Shown here: piece after piece, positions 1-6,607 of the stretch
How the letters are laid out: each line of letters starts with the position of its first letter
Position numbering within the stretch: position 1 is the stretch's first letter
DNA from: Oscillospiraceae bacterium
GTDB taxonomy: Bacteria; Bacillota; Clostridia; Oscillospirales; Ruminococcaceae
Direction: 5' to 3'
NCBI GenBank assembly: GCA_017847885.1
Contig: JAGAUA010000020.1
Span: forward strand, 62,001 to 126,000
DNA length: 64,000 nucleotides
Made by a program: the position numbers and the translations under genes
Notes under the pieces: generated by a model
The model's database searches: none
What the model was told of the DNA's origin: nothing
Seen by the model: the letters and a program-made list of their open reading frames with translations, nothing else

Positions 1-2
1 AA

Positions 3-791
3 ACCGTGGGCGCGACCTTTGTTCGGGACGTAAAGCCCGGCGAGATAGTTGTGATAAGCAGCGACGGCGTAAGCTCCATCGAGACCCACTGCGGAAACAA
101 AGGCGCTATGTGCGTGTTTGAGTACATCTACTTTGCAAGACCCGATTCCGTTATCGAAGGCTCTTCGGTACACAGGGCAAGGGTCAGGGCAGGAGAGTTC
201 CTTGCAGAGGAAAGCCCAGTTGACGCGGACATCGTGATAGGCGTTCCCGATTCGGGAATTGACGCTGCAATGGGCTTTGCAAATAAAAGCGGAATACCCT
301 ACGGCATAGGCTTTATCAAAAACAAATATATCGGAAGAAGCTTTATTCAGCCCGACCAGCACCAGCGCGAGGACGCGGTGAAAATAAAGCTGAACGTGAT
401 ACGTGAAAATATCAAGGGCAAACGGGTAATAATGATAGACGATTCGATAGTAAGGGGAACGACCTGCGCGAGAATTGTAAAGCTTCTCAGGGACGCAGGC
501 GCGGCGGAGGTCCATGTGCGGATATCCTCGCCGCCGTTCAAGCACCCTTGCTATTTCGGAACAGACGTTGATTCCGAAGACAAGCTTATCGCCTGTCAGT
601 ATGACAGCATAGACGATATAGCAAAAGCTATCGGCGCAGATTCGCTGGCGTACCTTTCGGTTAGCGCAACTCACAAGCTTGCCGATAAAGCTTCCTGCGG
701 ATTTTGCGACGGCTGCTTCACGGGCAATTACCCCGTTGAAGTACCAAAGGGACAGCAAAAAAATAAGTTTGAGGAAAAGATACATAAATAA
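3..791 (+). CDS. purF: Amidophosphoribosyltransferase, C-terminal part (5' end outside window)
   Basis: Makes 5-phosphoribosylamine from PRPP and glutamine, the first committed step of purine synthesis, in the cytosol. The window opens inside the gene: reading is open from base 3, leaving about 262 residues of a usual 470-490, so the N-terminal glutaminase half with its Cys nucleophile is not visible. Seen: the PRPP-binding loop VIMIDDSIVRGTT, the segment VIGVPDSGI, and cysteines in GAMCVFEYIYF and CGFCDGCF that match the 4Fe-4S ligands of Bacillus-type PurF. The frame is intact to a TAA stop and is followed by a hairpin terminator. Only the extent of the missing 5' part is uncertain. Confidence 0.96.
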   Translation, partial: TVGATFVRDVKPGEIVVISSDGVSSIETHCGNKGAMCVFEYIYFARPDSVIEGSSVHRARVRAGEFLAEESPVDADIVIGVPDSGIDAAMGFANKSGIPYGIGFIKNKYIGRSFIQPDQHQREDAVKIKLNVIRENIKGKRVIMIDDSIVRGTTCARIVKLLRDAGAAEVHVRISSPPFKHPCYFGTDVDSEDKLIACQYDSIDDIAKAIGADSLAYLSVSATHKLADKASCGFCDGCFTGNYPVEVPKGQQKNKFEEKIHK

Positions 792-799
792 TTGTAAGC

Positions 800-840
800 A
801 AAGGAGCTTACAGATCGGGTAGGGGTCTGTATGCTCCTTT
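800..840 (+). terminator. Hairpin terminator after purF
   Basis: AAAGGAGC at 800-807 pairs with GCTCCTTT at 833-840, and the inner part (TTACAGATC with GGTCTGTA) extends the stem. It starts 8 bases after the purF stop. There is no long T-run after it, so termination may be partial. Confidence 0.6.
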
Positions 841-842
841 GA

Positions 843-942
843 TACTAATAACCAATAAAAGTGTAGACAAAAAATCTGCGCAAAATCCATATATGCAAGC
901 TTTTGCTTGATTTTTTGTACACTTTTTAATTGGTTATTAGTA
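843..942. repeat. Long 34-bp near-perfect inverted repeat upstream of amt
   Basis: The arm at 843-876 (beginning TACTAATAACCAAT) is the near-exact reverse complement of the arm at 909-942 (ending ATTGGTTATTAGTA). The differences are about one substitution-sized gap at each of two places. A 32-base centre separates the arms and itself holds a small TGCAAGC/GCTT-type fold. The element fills nearly all the space between the purF terminator and the amt ribosome site. It could be a MITE-like remnant, an attenuator or an operator. No sigma-70 promoter with good spacing is visible inside it, so the amt promoter is not identified. Confidence 0.75.
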
Positions 943-967
943 TGATATATATTTGGAGGGTGGTATT

Positions 968-2710
968 ATGGATATCAATGAAATCATCAGCACCATCGAC
1001 ACGGAAGTGTTCGGTATATGGTTCCTGATCGGCGCGGCGCTTGTATTCTTTATGCAGGCAGGCTTCGCAATGGTTGAAACAGGCTTTACAAGAGCAAAGA
1101 ACGCAGGTAACATCATAATGAAGAACCTTATGGACTTCTGTATCGGTGTTCCGATGTTCGTTTTCATCGGCTACGGACTTCTCCTCGGCGATGATATCGG
1201 AGGAATTATCGGCAAGCCAAGCCTTGCGATCTTCTCGAATTATTCCGAGTTTAACTGGTCGGCATTTGTTTTCAACATGGTTTTCTGCGCAACAACGGCA
1301 ACAATCGTTTCCGGTGCAATGGCAGAAAGAACAAAGTTCATTTCCTATTGTATTTATTCGGGAATAATCAGTGCGCTTATCTATCCTATCGAGGCACACT
1401 GGATATGGGGCGGCGGCTGGCTTGCACAGCTTGGCTTCCACGACTTTGCAGGTTCCTGCGCAATCCACATGGTCGGCGGTATCTCCGCACTTATCGGCGC
1501 AAAGATTCTTGGACCACGTATCGGCAAGTTCATTACCGATAAGGACGGCAAGATCACAAAGGTAAACGCAATTCCGGGTCACTCCCTTACACTTGGCGCT
1601 CTGGGCTGCTTTATTCTCTGGTTTGGCTGGTACGGCTTTAACGGCGCAGCTGCAACAACAGGTCCTCAGCTTGGCTCTATCTTCCTTACCACAACGATCG
1701 CTCCTGCGGTTGCAACAGTAGTATGTATGATATTCACATGGGTAAAATATGGCAAGCCCGACGTTTCAATGTGCCTTAACGCTTCCCTTGCAGGTCTTGT
1801 AGGTATCACCGCAGGCTGCGACGTTATGGACGCATTCGGCTCAACAATGGTAGGCGTTGTATCAGGTCTGCTGGTAGTATTCGGCGTATGGCTCCTTGAT
1901 AACGTGCTCCACATCGACGACCCTGTGGGTGCAGTTGCAGTACATATGATGAACGGCATCTGGGGTACTCTCGCAGTTGGTCTTTTCGCAACCGAGACAG
2001 CACCTGAATGTACGGTTAACGGACTTTTCTACGGCGGCGGCTTTGACCTTCTCGGCAAGCAGGCACTCGGCGTTATTTCGGTAGCTGCATGGACGGCTGT
2101 TACTATCACTATCGTATTCTTCGCAATCAAGAAAACTATCGGTCTCAGAGCATCAAGACACGAAGAGGTCGTTGGTCTGGATATTACAGAGCATGGTCTT
2201 ACCTCTTCCTATGCAGACTTTATCCCTGCAATGCACATTGAAACCAACTCTTCCGGCAAGGAAAAGGAAGTTGCAAACGTTATTCCCGTTGCTCCCGTTG
2301 AAAAATCTGTTCCCGTTGAGCACGTAAAGAGCAGTATCGTTTCCGACTCCGACGTGAAGATGACAAAGGTGGATATCATCACAAATATCGAGCGTTTTGA
2401 AGCATTGAAAACAGCACTTTATGATATCGGCATTACGGGCATGACCGTAACCAACACAATGGGCTGCGGAATGCAGAGAGGCGCAACAGAGTATTACCGT
2501 GGTGTTCCCGTTGAAGCAAGACTTCTGCCCAAGGTAAAGGTCGAGGTCGTAGTGTGCAAGATACCCGTTGAGGATGTCGTTGCAGCGGCTAAGAACGCGC
2601 TTTACACAGGCAAGGTCGGCGACGGCAAGATCTTCGTATACGATGTTGAAAACGTAATGAAGGTCAGAACAGGCGAGCAGGGCTACGACGCTCTCCAGGA
2701 CAATAACTGA
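968..2710 (+). CDS. Ammonium channel fused to a C-terminal PII signalling domain
   Basis: 580-residue membrane protein: an Amt/MEP/Rh ammonium channel (residues about 12-420, eleven hydrophobic segments) followed by a charged linker and a complete PII domain (about 464-575). The channel keeps Asp159 in FHDFAGSC and the pore histidines in AIHMVGG and VAVHMMNG. The PII part keeps GITGMTVT, KVGDGKIF and RTGEQG. Its T-loop reads YYRGVPVEARLLPK and lacks the Tyr that enteric PII proteins uridylylate. In most bacteria the channel and GlnK are separate genes; here the gate is covalently attached, so 2-oxoglutarate/ATP state would act in cis. The ATG at 968 is chosen because GGAGGG lies 7 bases upstream; an in-frame TTG at 953 lacks a site. 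Confidence 0.94.
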   Translation: MDINEIISTIDTEVFGIWFLIGAALVFFMQAGFAMVETGFTRAKNAGNIIMKNLMDFCIGVPMFVFIGYGLLLGDDIGGIIGKPSLAIFSNYSEFNWSAFVFNMVFCATTATIVSGAMAERTKFISYCIYSGIISALIYPIEAHWIWGGGWLAQLGFHDFAGSCAIHMVGGISALIGAKILGPRIGKFITDKDGKITKVNAIPGHSLTLGALGCFILWFGWYGFNGAAATTGPQLGSIFLTTTIAPAVATVVCMIFTWVKYGKPDVSMCLNASLAGLVGITAGCDVMDAFGSTMVGVVSGLLVVFGVWLLDNVLHIDDPVGAVAVHMMNGIWGTLAVGLFATETAPECTVNGLFYGGGFDLLGKQALGVISVAAWTAVTITIVFFAIKKTIGLRASRHEEVVGLDITEHGLTSSYADFIPAMHIETNSSGKEKEVANVIPVAPVEKSVPVEHVKSSIVSDSDVKMTKVDIITNIERFEALKTALYDIGITGMTVTNTMGCGMQRGATEYYRGVPVEARLLPKVKVEVVVCKIPVEDVVAAAKNALYTGKVGDGKIFVYDVENVMKVRTGEQGYDALQDNN

Positions 2711-2729
2711 TTATCGGTCTCCCATAAAC

Positions 2730-2767
2730 AAAAAACATACCGCACCCAAAATGCGGTATGTTTTTTT
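2730..2767 (+). terminator. Intrinsic terminator of the amt-PII gene
   Basis: Perfect stem AACATACCGCA/TGCGGTATGTT with loop CCCAAAA, preceded by A6 and followed by T7. The A-run makes it usable from the minus strand too, where it would end the small Asn/Gln-rich gene. Confidence 0.9.
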
Positions 2768-2782
2768 ATTTTGCCTCAGAGA

Positions 2783-2935
2783 CTATCTGTTGCGGCAGTT
2801 ATCCTGACGGTTGTTGTTCTGATTATTCTGCTGGTTGTTCTGATTCTGGTTGTTGTTCTGTCTGTTATTCTGCTGGTTGTTGTTCTGATTGTTGTTCTGC
2901 TGGTTATTCTGCTGGTTGTTGTTACGGTTATTCAT
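2783..2935 (-). CDS. Small Asn/Gln-rich low-complexity protein (50 residues)
   Basis: Short reading frame on the minus strand with an ATG at 2935, an AAAGGAG ribosome site about 9 bases upstream, and a TAG stop. Of 50 residues, 28 are Asn and 14 Gln, with five Arg and one Cys near the end (tail QDNCRNR). It begins MNNRNNNQQNNQ. The codons AAC/AAT/CAG alternate without an exact tandem repeat, so selection on composition rather than simple slippage is plausible. A promoter-like palindrome (2995-3053) lies upstream and the downstream hairpin (2730-2767) can terminate it. No enzymatic motif can be present. It resembles the short N/Q-rich proteins seen in some Clostridia, whose function is unknown to me; a spore-, coat- or aggregation-related role would be a guess. 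Confidence 0.72.
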   Translation of the reverse strand: MNNRNNNQQNNQQNNNQNNNQQNNRQNNNQNQNNQQNNQNNNRQDNCRNR

Positions 2936-2994
2936 ATTTGAGCACTCCTTTTAATTATTTCCCTGCATATTTTCGATGCACAGAGACAAATTAG

Positions 2995-3053
2995 TTGTGC
3001 AATGCACAAATTATACACCAAAGCTTGAAAATCAAGCTTAAATGGTGTATAAT
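2995..3053. promoter_or_regulatory. Palindromic divergent promoter between the N/Q-rich gene and malQ
   Basis: Plus-strand promoter TTGAAA (3025-3030), 17-base spacer, TATAAT (3048-3053), 31 bases before the malQ ATG. The whole promoter lies in a palindrome at 3010-3053: ATTATACACCA mirrors TGGTGTATAAT, around AAGCTTG/CAAGCTT. The mirror image puts a second TATAAT on the minus strand (ATTATA at 3010-3015), facing the N/Q-rich gene, with a weaker -35. Beside it, TTGTGC/GCACAA (2995-3009) is a separate operator-like palindrome at the expected minus-strand start site. Confidence 0.7.
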
Positions 3054-3084
3054 GATATTAATTATTAGCAAAGGAATGATTTTT

Positions 3085-4617
3085 ATGCGCAGCAGCGGCA
3101 TTTTGCTACACATTTCCAGCTTGCCGGGTAAATACGGCATAGGCACTCTCGGCGCAGAAGCGCGCAGATTTGTTGATTTTCTCGTTGAAAGCGGTCAGGA
3201 GTACTGGCAGATACTTCCCATAGGACCAACGGGCTTCGGCGATTCGCCGTACCAAAGCTACTCGGCGTATGCAGGCAACCCACTTCTTATCGACATTCAG
3301 ACGCTTATCGACGAGGGACTTGTTTCCCCCGACGACCACGACCTGCAATTTCTCGAAAAAAAGCAGAGCTTTACCGATTATGCACAGCTTGACAGCTTCA
3401 AGCAGATAGTGCTGAAAAAAGCAGGCGCAAAATTTTTCGCAAGCGCAGACCTGAAAACTCTTGAAAGGTTTGAGGAATTCTGCCGCGACAACGATTTCTG
3501 GCTTGAGGATTACGCCCTTTTCACCGCGCTGAAAGCCCATTTCAAGGGCGTGATGTGGACGGAGTGGGACGACGGTATCCGCCTGCGCAGAGCGGAATCG
3601 GTAAACCGCTATAAGGAGCAGCTTGCCGACAGCATGAAGTACGTGAAATTCGTTCAGTATAAATTTTTTGAGCAGTATTTTGCCCTTAAAAAATACGCAA
3701 ATTCCAAGGGCGTAAAAATTTACGGCGATATGCCCATTTACGTTTCCATGGACAGCTCCGATATTTGGGCAAGTCCCGAGCTTTTCATGCTTGACGAGGA
3801 TTGCCGCCCAACAAAGGTTGCAGGCTGCCCCCCCGATGATTTTTCTCCCACAGGTCAGCTTTGGGGCAACCCTCTGTACGACTGGGAGTATATGGAGGCA
3901 ACAGGCTATGAGTGGTGGATATCCAGAGTTGAACATTCCTGCAAGCTGTTTGACCTTACCCGTATCGACCATTTCCGCGGCTTTGAAAGCTTTTATGCAA
4001 TACCCTACGGCAACGAAACTGCTGAAATAGGCGAGTGGCTGCCCGGACCGTCCATGAAGCTTTTCAAGGCGATACGCGCAAAGCTTGGGGACGTTAAGCT
4101 TGTTGCGGAGGACTTGGGCTTCCTTACCGACGATGTGAGAAAAATGCTGAAAGAGTCGGGATACCCCGGCATGAACGTCCTTGAATTTGCCTTCGGCGGC
4201 GACAACAGCAGCTACCTGCCCCACAATTACGTAAGGAACAGCGTTACCTATATCGGCACTCACGACAACGATACTGCCATGGGCTGGTACGAAAGCGCCG
4301 ATAAAGCGACCCGTAAGAACGCAAAAAAATATATGGCTCTCACCAAAAAGGAGGGCGCAAATTGGGGCATGATAAGAACGGCGTATGCAAGCGTTTCGGG
4401 GCTTGCGGTTATCCAAATGCAGGATTTCCTCGGTCTCGGCTCGGAAGCGAGAATGAATATCCCCTCCACTATCGGAAACGGAAACTGGGCTTGGCGGCTT
4501 AACGGAGACGAGCTTACTTCAAGTCTTGCAAAGAAAATTATGAAGTACACAAAGCGCTATTTCCGCGCTCCCGTAAAAAAGAAAATCAAGGTCAAGGCGG
4601 TAAAAAAAGCAGAATAA
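3085..4617 (+). CDS. malQ: 4-alpha-glucanotransferase (amylomaltase)
   Basis: 510-residue cytosolic GH77 enzyme that transfers maltosyl and longer glucan units between 1,4-glucans, serving maltodextrin and glycogen use. It opens with the family signature SSGILLHISSLPG. Catalytic residues fit GH77: nucleophile Asp295 in RIDHFRGFE, acid/base Glu342 in VAEDLG, and Asp394 in GTHDNDT. The ATG at 3085 has AAAGGA upstream and matches the family N-terminus; the frame extends further upstream without a site. The last 17 residues are a Lys-rich tail (PVKKKIKVKAVKKAE) beyond the normal barrel end. It is monocistronic, with promoter at 3025-3053 and terminator at 4640-4671. Confidence 0.96.
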   Translation: MRSSGILLHISSLPGKYGIGTLGAEARRFVDFLVESGQEYWQILPIGPTGFGDSPYQSYSAYAGNPLLIDIQTLIDEGLVSPDDHDLQFLEKKQSFTDYAQLDSFKQIVLKKAGAKFFASADLKTLERFEEFCRDNDFWLEDYALFTALKAHFKGVMWTEWDDGIRLRRAESVNRYKEQLADSMKYVKFVQYKFFEQYFALKKYANSKGVKIYGDMPIYVSMDSSDIWASPELFMLDEDCRPTKVAGCPPDDFSPTGQLWGNPLYDWEYMEATGYEWWISRVEHSCKLFDLTRIDHFRGFESFYAIPYGNETAEIGEWLPGPSMKLFKAIRAKLGDVKLVAEDLGFLTDDVRKMLKESGYPGMNVLEFAFGGDNSSYLPHNYVRNSVTYIGTHDNDTAMGWYESADKATRKNAKKYMALTKKEGANWGMIRTAYASVSGLAVIQMQDFLGLGSEARMNIPSTIGNGNWAWRLNGDELTSSLAKKIMKYTKRYFRAPVKKKIKVKAVKKAE

Positions 4618-4639
4618 AGGGGATTTCGTAAAAAATATC

Positions 4640-4671
4640 AAGGGTATCGAGTTTTAACGCTCGATACCCTT
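4640..4671. terminator. Bidirectional terminator between malQ and the zinc-ribbon gene
   Basis: Perfect 12-bp stem AAGGGTATCGAG/CTCGATACCCTT with an 8-base loop. A-rich sequence lies before it and TAAATATTTC after it, so it can end transcription of the convergent genes on both sides. Confidence 0.85.
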
Positions 4672-4711
4672 AAATATTTCTATTCGGTTGTTTTCATGAA
4701 GCAGCGCAGAA

Positions 4712-5215
4712 TTATTCCTCTGCACTATCCTCGGCAGGAGCTTCGTCCTCTACCACCACGATCTCGATTTCCTCCGACTCTTCCTCAGCGGCTTCCTCGG
4801 CAGGCTCTTCAACGGGAGGCTCGGGCTTTTCAAGCTTTGCTCCGCACTTTCCGCAGAAGTCGTCCTCCATAGGACACTCAGCGCCGCAAGCCTTGCACTT
4901 TACAAGACCCTTGATCGTAAGAAGCTGCTCCTTCATCTCGTCGATCGAATCAAATGAAGCGGTGATCGCGTACACGGTTTCGGCAACTTCCTCAGCAGGA
5001 GCGTCCTTAAAGGTGTCGTAGTAATACTTTCCGAGAATACCGTAGTTTTCGCTGATAGAATGTTCAGCAGCAACTATTCTTCCGTTAAGCTTTGCAGCGT
5101 TGCTCACCTGCTTGGTCTTCTCGCTGACGGTTTTGCTTGTTCCCGAAAGTGTTTCACCGATAGACTTACCTGTTTCGGTAATTGTTTCACCGATTTTCTT
5201 AAAAATGTCGCTCAT
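4712..5215 (-). CDS. Zinc-ribbon protein with helical N-terminus and acidic tail
   Basis: 167 residues, not a family with a function I can name. Residues 1-45 are Ser/Thr/Lys/Gly-rich with regular spacing (MSDIFKKIGETITETGKSIG) and could form an amphipathic helix. Residues 46-105 are predicted helical. A zinc ribbon follows with Cys107-x2-Cys110 and Cys121-x2-Cys124, plus Cys114. The tail from about 130 is almost only Glu, Ala, Pro and Asp. No signal peptide or membrane segment, so probably cytosolic or peripheral. AGGAGG is well placed before the ATG. Its promoter TTGACA-17-TATAAT begins on the stop codon of pdp. Similar small zinc-ribbon proteins are common in Ruminococcus-type genomes. Confidence 0.88.
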   Translation of the reverse strand: MSDIFKKIGETITETGKSIGETLSGTSKTVSEKTKQVSNAAKLNGRIVAAEHSISENYGILGKYYYDTFKDAPAEEVAETVYAITASFDSIDEMKEQLLTIKGLVKCKACGAECPMEDDFCGKCGAKLEKPEPPVEEPAEEAAEEESEEIEIVVVEDEAPAEDSAEE

Positions 5216-5263
5216 AATTAATTCCTCCTATAAAAATGTGTATGTGGATGTATTGTTTTTTGC

Positions 5264-5303
5264 TTGACAACAATATTATATCAGATATAATATTAAATGT
5301 CAA
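5264..5303. promoter_or_regulatory. Two strong promoters overlapping face to face
   Basis: Minus strand: TTGACA (complement of 5298-5303), 17-base spacer, TATAAT (5275-5280), reading into the zinc-ribbon gene. Plus strand: TTGACA (5264-5269), 16-base spacer, TATAAT (5286-5291), reading antisense into the 3' end of pdp. The two share a palindromic core ATTATATC/GATATAAT. The minus promoter is certain from position; use of the plus one is not shown. Confidence 0.75.
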
Positions 5304-6607
5304 TACCCTTTTATATTTTTTTTTACACTTTTTTCTTCGGAAAAATTTTTGCTGCTTTCGTAGGAAAATTCCGTCTCAAATTCCCGTGCAATGTCCTCAA
5401 TATCGCAGTCGGTTGAGGTATACAGAACCGCCAGCCGTTCGCCCTTTTGCACCTTGTCCCCCACGGTCTTGTGGAAAACAATGCCTGCCGAGGGGTCAAT
5501 GTCGGCTTCCTTAGTCTGTCTGCCTGCACCCAGCTTAAGCGAGGTCATGCCCACTGCCTCGCAGGATATGCCGCTGATAAAGCCGTCCCCTGCGGCAAAT
5601 ATTTCCTTCTTACGCTTTGGCTGGGGGAAAAGACTGTAATCGTCGATGACCTTGGGGTCTCCGCCTTGAGCTTCTATCATAAGCCGCAGCTTTTCAAGTG
5701 CCGCACCCGTGGAAATTGCCCGTTCAGCCATAGCCAGACATTCCTCCGATGTGCCTTTTCCTGCCGCAAACAGCATTTCCGCCGCCAGCGCAAGGGACAC
5801 CTCAAGCAGGTCGGCAGGGGAATTTCCCTTTAACGCCTCTATTGCCTCCACGACCTCCAAAGCGTTGCCCACAGCGTGCCCAAGGGGCTTATCCATGTTG
5901 GTAAGCACCGCCGAGCATTTTCTTCCTGCAAGCTTTCCAACGCGCACCATAGCCTCCGCAAGCTTTTCCGCGTCCTCAATATTTTTCATAAACGCGCCGC
6001 TGCCGAACTTAACGTCCAGAACTATTCCGTCCGCACCGGTAGCAAGCTTCTTGCTCATGATAGACGAGCAGATAAGGGGAATGCTGTCAACGGTAGCGGT
6101 AGCATTGCGCAGCGCGTAGATTTTCTTGTCGGCAGGCACAAGAGAGCTTGTCTGTCCCGCAACCGCAAGACCGATTTTTTTCACGTTCTCGATAAATTTT
6201 TCGTAAGGCAGCTCCGTGGTAAACCCGGGGATAGCCTCCAGCTTGTCGATAGTGCCGCCCGTGTGCCCCAGACCGCGTCCCGACATTTTCGGCACGTATA
6301 CTCCGCAAGCAGCCGCAATAGGTGCAACAATAAGCGTGGTCTTGTCGCCAACACCGCCCGTGCTGTGCTTATCCACATTAAAGCCGCCTGTTTCGGGCTT
6401 AATCATATCCCCCGAACGCGCCATAGCCATGGTAAGGTCGACAGTTTCTCTGTCCGATAACGAACAAAAGCATATCGCCATAAGGAGCGCGGACATCTGA
6501 TAATCGGGAATGCTGCCGGACACATATCCGGCAACCACCCAATTTATTTCTTCCGTACTCAATTCAGCGTTATGCTTTTTCTTGGTAATTATTTCATAAA
6601 TAGTCAT
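5300..6607 (-). CDS. pdp: Pyrimidine-nucleoside phosphorylase
   Basis: 435 residues, cytosolic; splits uridine, thymidine or deoxyuridine with phosphate into base and (deoxy)ribose 1-phosphate. The family signature is complete: KHSTGGVGDKTTL, PKMSGRGLGHTGGTIDKLE and the substrate segment SLVPADKKIYALRNATATV. Length and C-terminal domain fit the Firmicute Pdp rather than a thymidine-only enzyme, though the two cannot be separated safely by eye. Its ATG overlaps the stop of the SpoIID gene (ATGA at 6604-6607), so it is translationally coupled and is the last gene of the sortase operon. An rpiB and a upp lie elsewhere in this window, but are not linked. Confidence 0.94.
   Translation of the reverse strand: MTIYEIITKKKHNAELSTEEINWVVAGYVSGSIPDYQMSALLMAICFCSLSDRETVDLTMAMARSGDMIKPETGGFNVDKHSTGGVGDKTTLIVAPIAAACGVYVPKMSGRGLGHTGGTIDKLEAIPGFTTELPYEKFIENVKKIGLAVAGQTSSLVPADKKIYALRNATATVDSIPLICSSIMSKKLATGADGIVLDVKFGSGAFMKNIEDAEKLAEAMVRVGKLAGRKCSAVLTNMDKPLGHAVGNALEVVEAIEALKGNSPADLLEVSLALAAEMLFAAGKGTSEECLAMAERAISTGAALEKLRLMIEAQGGDPKVIDDYSLFPQPKRKKEIFAAGDGFISGISCEAVGMTSLKLGAGRQTKEADIDPSAGIVFHKTVGDKVQKGERLAVLYTSTDCDIEDIAREFETEFSYESSKNFSEEKSVKKNIKGY

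Noticed and set aside
2758..2994. Plus-strand 78-residue Cys/Tyr/Ser-rich reading frame
   Set aside because: It is the complement of the N/Q-rich minus-strand gene, starts inside a terminator T-run and has no ribosome site; the minus-strand gene explains the composition.
3106..4416. Long minus-strand frame (436 residues) opposite malQ
   Set aside because: No ribosome site, composition typical of a complement frame, and malQ is certain on the other strand.
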